Of a stretch of 64,000 nt of DNA, positions 51,001-59,230 are shown piece after piece (the stretch's first letter is position 1; every line of letters starts with the position of its first letter). Origin of the DNA: Bedellia somnulentella (Eukaryota; Arthropoda; Insecta; Lepidoptera; Bedelliidae); contig OY755184.1 of assembly GCA_963576735.1 (NCBI GenBank), positions 5,394,001 to 5,458,000 of the forward strand, read 5' to 3'. A program made the translations under genes and the position numbers. Under the pieces are notes generated by a model. That model searched no databases. It was given only the letters and a program-made list of their open reading frames with translations, and was not told the origin of the DNA.

Positions 51001-54000
51001 CGCTATGCTCATCACTCGTGTCCTCAACTAATCCGATGACGAACACATCCAGTAATGGCAGGCCTTTTTCTTTTCTTAGTTCGTTTATTTTGTCGGCTCC
51101 TCTTGTTGTCTCTTCGCTTACGACTATTAACTGGAAGTATTGTACTTAAGAAAGTGTTTAAATAAATAAATACGTTGTAGTAATACATAGCAAAAATATC
51201 AAATAATAAATTCGACGATATAATTAACAAAACTTAATCCAATGGTCCAATGATCCAAATTTGTCCATATTCTCAGTAAGAATAATACAAATTCCTTGTT
51301 TTGACAAGTTAACCTATTCTCAATTTGAATAGACAACAGACTGTGCCACAATTTTGACAATTTAAGATGGTAGTTTGTTTATCATTTTTATAAATTTAAT
51401 GTATTTTTATATGCATGCTTTATTTTTAACAATGCATAGGTACTCCATCTGTATAAAAACTAAGTATCCATTCCAACACACGATTTTAAATATAAAACAC
51501 AGAGCATTTAAAAGCTGTGTGGTGTCTGCTTAGAATAGCACTACCTCATTTCTTCTCATCGGAGTTCGTAAGACGCGACTAACGACCGATTTCTGAATTG
51601 AGTATTCACGCTGAAAACAACTTAGGTATCGTTCTGTCGCATTGAAATCTTAACAACTGAATGAGACAAAACGATACTTAAGTCGTTCTCAGCTTGAATA
51701 CTCAATTCAGAAATCGGTCGTAAGAGTATTCCGACTTTTAAAGTGATTTTGGGCGATGTGATTGGAGACCCATCATCTTTACGAACTTTTCCCCACTCTA
51801 CTTCCAACAGTGGCTGAATTTTTTTCCGAAGGGCTGGCTACCCTTTCTTAAGATTTATAGCCGTATTGATTTAGAGAAGGCGTATGATAGGGTGGTAAGA
51901 AAGTGTTTATGGGAGGTGTTATCCAAGTTCGGTTTGGGGAGTCAACTTATACGTGCATTGGTATCACTCTATGAGGATTCTAGTGCATGTGTAAGAGTAA
52001 ACGGGGAAAACACTGACTGGTTCGGAATCTCTAGGGGTGTCCGACAGGGATGTGTAGCTTCTCCGTGGCTCTTCAATTTGTTCATGGATGACTGTTTGAC
52101 AGAGTTGCGTGAAAGTGATTATGGACTAAGAATGGGTGGATTCATCATTAAATGCCTCTTGTATGCTGACGATCAAGTGCTACTTGCATCATCGGCAGAA
52201 GAGTTGCAAGAGATGATGAATATTGTATGTAAGTCTTTTGCAAGAAAAGGAATGAGGGTGAATGTGGATAAGACCAAAACGATGGTTTTTGAGAGACAGG
52301 AAGATGTGACAGAATGCGTGATTGCGATTGATGGTAAGGATGTGGAACAGGTGAAGGAGTTTGTATATCTGGGAAGTTTGTTTACAAGGGATGGAAAATG
52401 TGATGAAGATATTGAGAGAAGAGTGAAAAAGGGTAATGCGATTAATGGAGCATTGGATAGTCTAATGTCTAGTCAATCGGTGTCCAAAAGGGCCCGAATG
52501 GCTGTGCATGATGCTGTCCTCGTTCCTACGCTTATGTATGGCAGTGAATGTTGGGTGTGGCAGAAGAAGCATGAAAGTAGAGTGAATGCAGTCGAAATGA
52601 GATCCCTCAGAAAAGTGTGTAATGTAAGGTTATGTGATCGTGTGAGGAATGATGTGATTCGTGAAAGGTGTGGTGTAAAAGATGATATTGTAAGTAAGAT
52701 AGAAAAAGGAATGTTGAGATGGTTTGGGCACATCGAGAGGATGGATGATAGGAAATTGGTAAAAGGTATCTATAGAGCTAATGTGGAAGGTAATGTTAGT
52801 AGAGGACGGCCACGAAAGACACACTTGGACCAAATTGAAAGTGTGCTCAAAAAGGCAGGCGTCCGTAGTATGAAGAATAAAAGAGCATGTATGAAAAGAT
52901 TGATGGATGTAAACGAAGCAAGAGAGGTTTGCCAGGATCGTACGAAGTGGCGATCGATAGTCTCTGCCTACCCCAATGGGAATTAACGGCGTGAGTATAT
53001 GTATGTTATAGCCGTATGTATCTATCGCCGGATTTCTGAATTGAGTATTCCAGCTGAGAAAAACTTAAGTATCGTTCTACCGCATTGAAATCTTAACAAC
53101 TGAATGAGACAAAACGATACTTAAGTCGTTCTCACCTTGAATACTCAATTCAGAAATCGAGCGTAATGAGTGAATGATTACCTGTATATTTGGATCATCT
53201 TTAGTGGGTCCAAACAAGTCTTGTATGGGCAGAACATTGTATTCTATGTCAGGATTAATATCAGTTAAAAAGTCTACAACTGACTTAACTCTTTTTTCCA
53301 CAGGTTCTATCAGTTCGTATAGTTTTTTACCTAGAAATGGTAGATATTTTTAATCGATGCTTATAGTAACGTAATGTGTGGATATAAATGAATGTCAGAA
53401 AAGCAAGAGGTTTGCCTGAAAAAATATATTTTTACATTCTCTTTTCCCTCAACAAAAGTGTGAGGGAGGTTTACAACACCAATATAAAAAATACTAAATT
53501 TGAGTTGCCACCATTCCACAAGTTGAATTTCTCAGATGCAAAGTTTAAAACGATAGACCCAGAACAGAAACCTGTACTTTAATTTTTATGGCTTAGGAAT
53601 TTAGCATAATGAACAAAGATATTTTACTTTTCATTTATAGAGTGGTTAAATTCCCAATTTCCAAATGGTTAGTATGCTTAGTAAACCTCCTAAACTGTGA
53701 TCCAATGGTTTCATGCTAATTTAGAATATGTAAATAAATAATAAGTATCTATATTTTTAACTTAACACTTACCCTTTATCATATTAACATCCGTAACACC
53801 AACGGTGAGCTGTTTAGTGGTTCTAAGAGCAGCTGCTGACAGGAGTATCTTATGTCCATTGTGAAGACGATCAAATGTACCGCCCAATGCTACATACTCT
53901 GACTTTTTTAACTTGGATGTCTCTGGAACATGACTTGAACTGCTCTCTTCTATCTCTGTAAACGGAAACTTTCACTTACATTGCCAATTATTCAGCCATA

Positions 54001-57000
54001 AAATAAGTATATTTGAAACTACATTACTGCTGTGTAGTGCCAGCTTACAATAGCACTACTCCATTTCTTCCGGGGGGTGTACGTAAGAGGCGACTAACGG
54101 TATTGGGGCTTTTTAATGAATTTTTGGGCGATGCGGTTGGAGACCCATCACCAAACAACCTTTATTTTACCATCTTCTCCCCACTTTAACTTTCCGAAAG
54201 TGGCTAAGGAATTTCTTGTTCCTTAGCTCTGGCTACCCCTTCTAGGGATTTATAGCCGTGAGTATATGTATGTACAAATTTATATATTAAAAAACAAACT
54301 ACAGATTTATATAAATGACAGTATTGAAAAGTGATTTTGAGATCTTTGGGTATCCTGTGGCATTAAGTTTAGCATTTGATTGGTGTACTATCGTAAACAA
54401 AAATACAATCCCAGGTAAATTTTAAAAATCTATCTATGGACACGAAACATAAATGTATATAGTATAGGTGCAAAAATATTTTTGTATGTGTTCCTTGTAT
54501 CTGAACACTTAAAAATCCATATTAGTATCGAATAAATTTACAATTAAAAAAACACTTACCCACTCCTTGTAGTGTACATGAATTATTGATATTCCTAACA
54601 GATACTTTAAGCCCATCAATAACTTTACTCAATTTCTTCTCATATAGGATTACATCTACTGGATGACTCGTCTGTATAACTTGACTTTTTCCTGACTTAA
54701 TTATAAGTCTTACATCTAAGTTATTGCACTTGGTTGTTGCCTAAAAATATAATTAATTTCCTTAAAGGCCAACTAAATAACAAATTAATACGATACATAA
54801 CACTCTAAAAATATATACATACATTCATACATATACTCACGGCTATAAATCCCTAGATGGGGTAGCCAGAGCTAAGGAATTAGAAATTCCTCAGCCATGT
54901 TTGGAAAGTTAAGTGGGGAAAAGATGGTGAGATAAAGGTTGTTGGTGATGGGTCTCCAACCGCATCGCCCAAAAATACCTTAAAAGCCCCATACCGTTAG
55001 TCGCCTCTTACGTACACCCCCCGGAAGAAATGGAGTAGTGCTATTGTAAGCTGGCACTACACAGCAGTAATGTAGTTTCAAATATACTTATTTTATGGCT
55101 GAATAATTGGCAATGTAAGTGAAAGTTTCCGTTTACAGAGATAGAAGAGAGCAGTTCAAGTCATGTTCCAGAGACATCCAAGTTAAAAAAGTCAGAGTAT
55201 GTAGCATTGGGCGGTACATTTGATCGTCTTCACAATGGACATAAGATACTCCTGTCAGCAGCTGCTCTTAGAACCACTAAACACCCACCCACCGGAAGAA
55301 ATGGGGTGGTGCTATTCTAAGACTACACAGCAATATATGAAATCCTAATAATCTTTTAATTTAAACCAAAAAAATAAATACCTTATTATAAATAGTTGCA
55401 ATATCTTGACTGATACTACTCTCATTTTCATTGGTCAACTTTATATATAGAACATTTTTGACATATTTTGATGCATTTGAGAAAAAACTTTGTGCTTTGG
55501 TTATATTTGATACAAAAAGGAATCCAGAATTAGCCATTAATACAGCTGAAAAAGAAACAGTATCTGGTTAATTAAATGAGACTTTTCATTATTAATAATT
55601 GTATAGAATTTAGTAATACAAAGGCAGCATAATATCTGCTACTCTTTTTATGGATGTTACATAAGGCAAGAAAAAGATCTAGGGCTTTTTAATCTTATAA
55701 AATTGTGACTTGTAAAACCTAAGAAAAGTTAAAGGCCTCTAAGTTGAATGCCTTAGAAATCATATATGAAGTCTTAAAGAACAATTCATGAATCAATATT
55801 GTTACTTTCAGGCTCAAAAGGTTTTCTCTCAACTACCAAAAGACTGAAAATACTAAGCTTACTTATTTTTAGCAGGCTACAAAGAAGACACCTCTAAATT
55901 TCACTATATGATTTGTAATGCATGTTAAGCAATTACTCAATCTATACACCATTAATTTCTAAATTTGCTTTATTGTTCAGTTTCAAATGCTATGGTCACA
56001 TTTTTTTTTTTTATTAAGGGACAGTTAATTTTACATATTTTTTTCTTATATTGCAGTAAGGTGTACATTAATTATTATTTTTAAAAAAAACGGTCGAATT
56101 GAGAACACTCCTTTTTTTGAAGTTGGTTAAAAATGTACATTTATTATCATTAGTAAGGTGTTTTGCTCATTTAGTTTAGGTGTCTATAGAGAATGTCCAC
56201 AGGGGTATATTATAATTATGTTGTTAAATACCTAAAATTGCTGTTTATAATTTATTCAGATCCAAATGGCCATAGTTAAGCAGAAAAGATTCAGCCTACA
56301 CTATTTCCAAATTTAATTAAGTATTTCAATGTATAGCTGTGGGTGGTATCTATGAAGAAGAGAAAACTAAATTACTAAATAAATATGAATTACTATGTAT
56401 CTAAATAAATATGAGTGGTAGTTTGTATTTTTGTGAAGCAATGAATAAATGTTTTCTTTCTTTCTTTCTAAAACTCTACTTTTAAAAAGTGCATTCAAAT
56501 TGTTTATTTTAAAAACCTGACCTAACTCATGCAGTATGCAAAGCTCCTATCTTGAAATTAACTTTGTGTGGGTTCAGTCCTGTCTGCTTAACTATGCCCA
56601 AATATGTAACTCCAACTCAATGTTTACATCATATACAAAAGAAGAGGAAGGGGTGGCAGAGACACTAATACCTCTAATTATTCAGTGCCATTTGAGTACC
56701 GCAATTTTGCTGGGACAGCTAATTCATGTGATAAGTGTGCAGGCTCTATCAACTCAGACATTAGAGTTCTCTTACGGTGTTCTCACCAACCATTACCAAC
56801 AATGGTAAATAAACTGCACATATGATGCAGGAATCAAACTTATGTCTCCTGGGTTGGAATTATAACATCGTGTATGTATGCCTAGTTCCAATCAGGGAAA
56901 TTTCATAATCAATTTATGTCCCATTCATATACAACACTATTTACGTTGCCTACCTGTGTGAGACTTATTTGTTCGGTATAAGTAAATATAAGCAAAGACT

Positions 57001-57047
57001 GCTGCACATGACACGATAAATGGAATTCCGTGCCATACGTAACTCAT
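44833..57047 (-). CDS. COASY: Bifunctional coenzyme A synthase (PPAT and dephospho-CoA kinase), complete, 10 exons
   Basis: Catalyses the last two steps of CoA synthesis: 4'-phosphopantetheine to dephospho-CoA (PPAT) and then to CoA (DPCK). The known enzyme is mitochondrion-associated. Ten exons (57047-56954, 55545-55382, 54740-54560, 53955-53773, 53330-53182, 51130-50927, 50109-50021, 49577-49412, 46549-46367, 45036-44833) join in phase into 538 codons plus stop. Features: a membrane segment (~8-24); nucleotidyltransferase motif GGTFDRLHNGH (170-180); ISSSNQR (307-313); DPCK P-loop GSIGSGKTS (341-349); NCDTIAHDLY; VVVVEAAVMLRAGW; and the C-terminal FSTLWSYEF ... VDKAW. Length suits the insect enzyme (~520 aa). 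Introns hold many repeats. Exon 4 and exon 9 have partial extra copies nearby. Identification is firm. Confidence 0.96.
45160..45280 (+). repeat. 3' end fragment of the RTE-like LINE
   Basis: CATGCGTGAAAAGATTGGTT ... AGGTTTGCCAGGATCGCTCA ... GTATATTTATGTATGTAC. Antisense in COASY intron 9. Confidence 0.7.
45712..45800 (+). repeat. SINE1 copy, 3' half, degenerate
   Basis: CTAAACTTCCAAAAGTGGTT ... CCTATTAGGGATTCATGGAT. Confidence 0.55.
45800..45860 (-). repeat. 3' end of another RTE-type LINE
   Basis: Minus strand codes GETYVQQWKSIG followed by stops and a TGATGATGATGA tail, the usual end of a lepidopteran RTE-type ORF. Confidence 0.65.
46195..46320 (-). repeat. 3' end fragment of the RTE-like LINE
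   Basis: Reverse complement of the LINE 3' end: CCCATTGCGCTAGGCAGAGA ... CATCTACATTCATCGATCTG ... TCATACATGCTCTTTTATTC. Confidence 0.65.
46367..46549 (-). CDS. COASY: COASY exon 9 (DPCK core)
   Basis: Acceptor ATTATAG and donor GAG|GTATGA. Codes 411-471: NALQRLNELVWPAVLEECQR, GHRVVVVEAAVMLRAGWYRY, VWTVVVPPEE. Partial copies of its 5' end follow at 46.6-47.1 and 48.3 kb. Confidence 0.95.
46595..47075 (-). pseudogene. Tandem partial duplicates of COASY exon 9
   Basis: The best copy, 46843-46957, keeps an acceptor (TATTTTAG) and an open frame NALERLKELVWPAVLDECQR then GQDGHRVVVVEAAVM, and then runs into unrelated sequence, so the last 21 residues and the donor are missing. Shorter copies of the exon start and adjoining intron (AGTAGCTCGTTTAGTCGTTC; GTAGCTCGTTTATTCGTTAT) lie at ~46600-46695 and ~46700-46810. 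None can replace the exon. Confidence 0.75.
47177..48231. mobile_element. 1055-bp element with ~310-bp terminal inverted repeats
   Basis: Left arm 47177-47491 begins AAGATCCCGGTGGCCCCAGA; right arm 47927-48231 ends CGTCTGGGGGCACCGGGATCTT. The arms are nearly identical throughout. The 435-bp middle has no convincing ORF. No clear target duplication. Lies in COASY intron 8. Confidence 0.8.
48312..48420 (-). pseudogene. Further fragment of the exon 9 duplication unit
   Basis: AGAAGCTCGTTTAGATGTTC ... CAACTTTGGAACGGTATTAA ... GGAATGAATAGTAAGGTTTT matches the intron-flanked copies at 46.6-46.8 kb; the 1055-bp element separates it from them. Confidence 0.55.
48485..48600 (+). repeat. SINE1 copy, degenerate 3' half
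   Basis: CATCTTCTTTCCGAGCAACTTC-type sequence, then GAGGCTGAGGAATTGTTAAT and TTATAACCGTGAAAATAG. Confidence 0.5.
48601..49411. other. COASY intron 8, no other gene seen
   Basis: AT-rich. Small minus-strand ORFs here have no recognisable product. Confidence 0.45.
49412..49577 (-). CDS. COASY: COASY exon 8 (DPCK substrate-binding part)
   Basis: Acceptor TTATCGTAG and donor ACG|GTATGTG. Codes 355-410: KGAGVINCDTIAHDLYKPGL, HFGEHVITDKGEVDRAKLGQ, IVFSDT. Confidence 0.95.
49770..49905 (-). repeat. LINE 3'-end fragment
   Basis: Plus-strand TATAGCCTATTTTGTTTCCC and CTGGGCAAAGGCCTCACAAT are typical of lepidopteran LINE 3' ends in reverse. COASY intron 7. Confidence 0.5.
50021..50109 (-). CDS. COASY: COASY exon 7 (DPCK P-loop)
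   Basis: Acceptor TGATTGCAG and donor TTGAA|GTAAGT. Codes 326-354 with YVIGLAGSIGSGKTSIAQKL, the Walker A site of the kinase domain. Confidence 0.96.
50540..50830 (-). repeat. tRNA-like 310-bp repeat, rearranged
   Basis: The tRNA-like part in minus sense at 50575-50646 has a paired acceptor stem (GACACGG/CTGTGTC). The AATCCCCACATGAGGTTTTC tail at 50801 is in plus sense, so the unit is broken and partly inverted. COASY intron 6. Confidence 0.7.
50927..51130 (-). CDS. COASY: COASY exon 6 (PPAT C-terminal part, ISSSNQR)
   Basis: Acceptor ATACTTCCAG and donor CAG|GTAAGT. Codes 258-325: LIVVSEETTRGADKINELRK, LLDVFVIGLVEDTSDEHS, AKISSSNQRMRLLGSIIKPP. Confidence 0.95.
51510..51865 (+). repeat. SINE1 copy with nested MITE, cut by a LINE
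   Basis: 5' part 51510-51588, MITE 51589-51720, middle and 3' part to 51865, then the LINE. Its last bases (tail) reappear at 53006-53022 behind the LINE. Confidence 0.85.
51589..51720. mobile_element. Palindromic MITE copy 2, TSD TAA
   Basis: CGACCGATTTCTGAATTGAG ... CAGAAATCGGTCG, flanked by TAA on both sides (51586-51588, 51721-51723) within SINE1. The 3-bp TAA target suggests a PIF/Harbinger-type element. Confidence 0.85.
51866..53005 (+). mobile_element. RTE-like LINE, 5' truncated, inserted in a SINE1 tail
   Basis: Flanked by the 11-bp duplication TTATAGCCGTA (51855-51865 and 53006-53016). Carries one ORF and ends AACGGCGTGAGTATATGTAT G, the same terminal string as SINE1. Other 3'-end fragments of this family are at 4785, 7545, 45160 and 46195. 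Confidence 0.9.
51868..52986 (+). CDS. LINE reverse transcriptase, C-terminal two thirds
   Basis: Open from the truncation point (IDLEKAYDRVVRKCLWEVL) to TAA at 52984. RT motifs: GISRGVRQGCVASPWLFNLF, LLYADDQVLLASSAEELQEM (catalytic YADD), VNVDKTKTMVF, VKEFVYLGSLFTRDG. The C-terminal part has LVPTLMYGSECWVWQKKHES, MLRWFGHIERMDDRKLVKGI and GRPRKTHLDQ. This matches RTE-like and related lepidopteran LINEs. The endonuclease and first RT blocks are missing because of 5' truncation. No stop breaks the frame, so the insertion is young. It is antisense-free relative to itself and lies in COASY intron 5 on the strand opposite to that gene. Confidence 0.9.
   Translation, partial: DLEKAYDRVVRKCLWEVLSKFGLGSQLIRALVSLYEDSSACVRVNGENTDWFGISRGVRQGCVASPWLFNLFMDDCLTELRESDYGLRMGGFIIKCLLYADDQVLLASSAEELQEMMNIVCKSFARKGMRVNVDKTKTMVFERQEDVTECVIAIDGKDVEQVKEFVYLGSLFTRDGKCDEDIERRVKKGNAINGALDSLMSSQSVSKRARMAVHDAVLVPTLMYGSECWVWQKKHESRVNAVEMRSLRKVCNVRLCDRVRNDVIRERCGVKDDIVSKIEKGMLRWFGHIERMDDRKLVKGIYRANVEGNVSRGRPRKTHLDQIESVLKKAGVRSMKNKRACMKRLMDVNEAREVCQDRTKWRSIVSAYPNGN
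53023..53163. mobile_element. Palindromic MITE copy 3
   Basis: CGCCGGATTTCTGAATTGAG ... CTCAATTCAGAAATCGAGCG, same family as 32143 and 51589; TAT/TAA flanks are imperfect. Confidence 0.82.
53182..53330 (-). CDS. COASY: COASY exon 5 (PPAT)
   Basis: Acceptor CATTTCTAG and donor CAG|GTAATC. Codes 208-257: KKLYELIEPVEKRVKSVVDF, DINPDIEYNVLPIQDLFGPT, KDDPNIQ. Confidence 0.95.
53340..53772. other. COASY intron 4, no other gene seen
   Basis: AT-rich; a 64-codon plus-strand ORF at 53388 has no recognisable product. Confidence 0.5.
53773..53955 (-). CDS. COASY: COASY exon 4 (PPAT nucleotide-binding motif)
   Basis: Acceptor CCGTTTACAG and donor AAGG|GTAAGTG. Codes 147-207 with YVALGGTFDRLHNGHKILLS (the HxGH motif) and KQLTVGVTDVNMIKG. 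Most of it (to 53811) exists again in inverted orientation at 55133-55283. Confidence 0.96.
54028..54276 (+). repeat. SINE1 copy (donor of the inverted duplication)
   Basis: CTGTGTAGTGCCAGCTTACA to GTGAGTATATGTATGTAC. Its first ~80 bp are identical to the inverted copy ending at 55072, while the rest diverges to ordinary family distance. Confidence 0.88.
54560..54740 (-). CDS. COASY: COASY exon 3
   Basis: Acceptor ATATTTTTAG and donor GTGG|GTAAGTG. Codes 87-146: ATTKCNNLDVRLIIKSGKSQ, HPVDVILYEKKLSKVIDGLK. Placed between inverted SINE1 copies. Confidence 0.93.
54822..55072 (-). repeat. SINE1 copy, chimeric (5' part copied from 54028)
   Basis: 3' half (54822-~54985) is an independent SINE1. 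The 5' part from about 54990 is identical by eye to the SINE1 at 54028, including the variant AGTGCCAGCTTACAATAGCA. Confidence 0.85.
55073..55283 (+). pseudogene. Inverted copy of COASY exon 4 and adjoining intron
   Basis: Plus-strand reading: intron TTTCCGTTTACAG, then the exon 4 sequence from AGATAGAAGAGAGCAGTTCA to ACCACTAAACA, where it breaks into a SINE1 fragment. No difference from the functional exon was seen. It lacks the last 38 bp of the exon and the donor, and is antisense to COASY, lying in intron 2. Confidence 0.92.
55284..55337 (-). repeat. SINE1 5'-end fragment bordering the inverted copy
   Basis: CCCACCCACCGGAAGAAATG ... GCTATTCTAAG. Probably the displaced 5' end of the recipient SINE1 whose 3' half is at 54822. 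Confidence 0.75.
55382..55545 (-). CDS. COASY: COASY exon 2
   Basis: Acceptor TTCTTTTTCAG and donor AAG|GTATTT. Codes 32-86: MANSGFLFVSNITKAQSFFS, YVKNVLYIKLTNENESSISQ. Its 5' end joins exon 1 in phase. The internal ATG (codon 35) could start a form without the membrane segment. Confidence 0.9.
55546..56953. other. COASY intron 1; no other gene seen
   Basis: AT-rich. A diverged SINE2 in minus sense is at about 56645-56800. The 90-codon ORF at 56536 runs through that repeat and is not a gene. Confidence 0.55.
56645..56800 (-). repeat. SINE2 copy, highly diverged
   Basis: GGGGTGGCAGAGACACTAAT ... CAGTGCCATTTGAGTACCGC ... CTGGGACAGC ... CATGTGATAAG follows the family's reverse complement with many changes. 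Confidence 0.55.
56954..57047 (-). CDS. COASY: COASY exon 1 (N-terminal membrane segment)
   Basis: ATG at 57047 opens MSYVWHGIPFIVSCAAVFAY then IYLYRTNKSHT, ending at donor ACAG|GTAGGC. The phase (one base over) fits exon 2 exactly (CT|GTA). A hydrophobic stretch followed by basic residues suits an outer mitochondrial membrane anchor, as reported for CoA synthase. No transcript evidence is available. Confidence 0.75.
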
Positions 57048-57059
57048 TGTCGCAACTTA

Positions 57060-57685
57060 TCGCAGAATAAAAATAAAGATATCTTATCGGGAGTTAATGC
57101 ATACTTAATTTGAAATTGAAACTGATCTGATTCCAAAGGGCACAAGTTGCGCCGCAAAACACACAAATTTATATCGGTAACTTATATTACAGTACTGTCT
57201 GTTTAATCTGTTACCGTAGGTATGTCTCACCATAACAGTTTTCGTATTAGGTATCAAATTTGAGCAAATATTATTCAAATCAAATAAAATTCCATTTGTA
57301 AACAAATGTAATGGTTAGGTTTGATTGATTCTAATGTCAAATTTATTGAATGAGTTCGTTTGTTTGCTACTTCAATAGTTGGATGCCAGTCAAATAAACC
57401 AATTCTAATAAGTGAAACCGTGTCCTCAAACATCCAAGTAACCATCCAAAGCACTCGATTCAAGAAATGAATCCAACTAAAAAGACTTTTTTTCATTCGC
57501 GAACTAGCTTAGCAGGTTAGCTTTCCAGTTAAGCGTCGACATTGTCTTGGGATACGGACTATACGCTTTTTCTTTATCCAAGAAAACTAAATCCAAGTGC
57601 GTTTGACGTTTTACTTAAAAATCCCAATAGATCGATTTGAATCAATGTTATTGGATAGCTACTTGTGTTCACTTCACATAGTATG
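57060..57685. other. Intergenic, COASY upstream region; no gene seen
   Basis: Likely holds the COASY promoter. Small minus-strand ORFs have no recognisable product. Confidence 0.4.
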
Positions 57686-57689
57686 AAAT

Positions 57690-57850
57690 TAGCATCAGCC
57701 CGAAGAATTGCAAAACTGAAGTGAAAATGGGCAGGGCACATTGCACAGAGAACGGAGACAACCGTTGGGGCTCGAAGTTTCTGGAGTGGCGGCCACGCGC
57801 GTACCGGACGACGCAGTGTGGGTAGGCCTCCGTGGGTAATTCTTTAATAT
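57690..57850 (+). repeat. RTE-type LINE 3' coding fragment
   Basis: Reads RRIAKLK.KWAGHIAQRTE and, after a frame change, TGRRSVGRPP, matching the common lepidopteran RTE C-terminus (WAGHIARR ... GRPP). Broken frame. Confidence 0.7.
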
Positions 57851-58211
57851 AGTTAGAGGCATTTTATGTTCCCTTACCCGGTTTCGGCCTTTAAAATTAA
57901 GCTCCATAAATGAGATAAAGCATTTATTGTAGAGGATCCCTATCTATATGAAATTCAATAAAATTATAACAAGTCTTGTTATTATCAACAATAATGAAAA
58001 TTTTCGAAAATATATGGCGGCTTTTTGGGAGCCATAGCCATAAAGACTTATTTTATTATAATGTTTAGTTGGTTTTGTTGTAGTGGCAATAACTATACAT
58101 CATCAGCTGTGAAAATTTACAAAATCCTATAATTACGATGAACATTGACAGACGGCTGATAGCCATCGAAGTGTTAGTAATAAAACCCCTGAAACACTTT
58201 TTACTCACTTA
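57851..58211. other. No gene seen
   Basis: AT-rich intergenic DNA. Confidence 0.4.
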
Positions 58212-58440
58212 TAATCACGGCCATAAATCCCAAATGGGGTATACAGAGCTTTAGAGCTAGAAAATCTTCAGCAACTTTTGGAAGTTGATCGGAGACAAAA
58301 TGGTGGAAATAAGGTATCGTTGGTGACGGGTATTTAACCGTATGGCCCAAAAACCACTTTAAAAAGCCGCATACCTTAAATTGCCTCTTACGTCACCCGT
58401 GGGTAGAAAGGGGTAATGACATTCTAAGCCGGCACTACAT
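58212..58440 (-). repeat. SINE1 copy
   Basis: TAATCACGGCCATAAATCCC to ACATTCTAAGCCGGCACTAC. Confidence 0.78.
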
Positions 58441-58444
58441 TTTT

Positions 58445-59001
58445 TAATATTAAGTCCATATACTAATGCTAGTAATTATAGGTAAGTAATTAATAAGTAC
58501 CTTACATTATGAAATGTTTAACTCACCGAGATGAAATAGTTTAAATATTTCTTTAACTCTGATGATTACTACTTAATCGATAAAATATAATATTTCACTT
58601 CTAAATTTTTGCAGATGCATTATAATATAATATTGCAATAGCCGTTGCTTTGCTATTATTTAAAAAAAGTCAAAAATCGATAAAACAACATACGATGATG
58701 TATATTTTTGGCGGGAATCCGAATAAAAAAAAATGCTGTTGATATAAAATATCATCACAATTAATATTGTGACAAAAATATAGCATTAAATAATTGTAAT
58801 TCAAATTGAGTTTGGTTATAAGCAGGCTGAGTTTGTTTTTGGATTGGATTTCTATTATTTTTTATGTTAGCACCATGGGATTTTTTAATTTTTCTAGCCA
58901 AAACTTAATAAGCATAATTGATAAGTGTGTAACAAATATTTTTTTAAATTTAATTATTATAAAACATTCACTAAAAGAAATGTAATGAATCTATTTTTCA
59001 G
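58445..59001. other. Probable promoter / 5' UTR intron of the ankyrin gene; no exon fixed
   Basis: AT-rich. TTTTTCAG at 58994-59001 is a good acceptor for a non-coding first exon upstream, which was not identified. Confidence 0.4.
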
Positions 59002-59047
59002 GTTCAACAATGCGTGGGGTCCAATAAATACTTATTTAAAAACAAAC

Positions 59048-59230
59048 ATGACTGATTTGAGTTGGTTGACTGTGATTGCAATCTTATTGACGATCGTTTT
59101 CATATTATTAATAAGTTATCATTTTCGATTTGAGAATAAGAAAGACTCATCTAATCATTTAGGTTTTCGACCGATTTCCAATCTCAGACAATTGAAAGAT
59201 GTTGTTGTTGAAATCCACTATGCTGCTTGT
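59048..59230 (+). CDS. Ankyrin gene exon 1 (membrane segment)
   Basis: Codes 1-61, ending VVVEIHYAAC at donor TGT|GTAAGT. Confidence 0.85.

Noticed and set aside
55133..55283. Second PPAT gene on the plus strand
   Set aside because: It is a truncated inverted copy of one exon with no neighbours to splice to.
56536..56808. 90-codon ORF in COASY intron 1
   Set aside because: Runs through a diverged SINE2 and resembles no protein.
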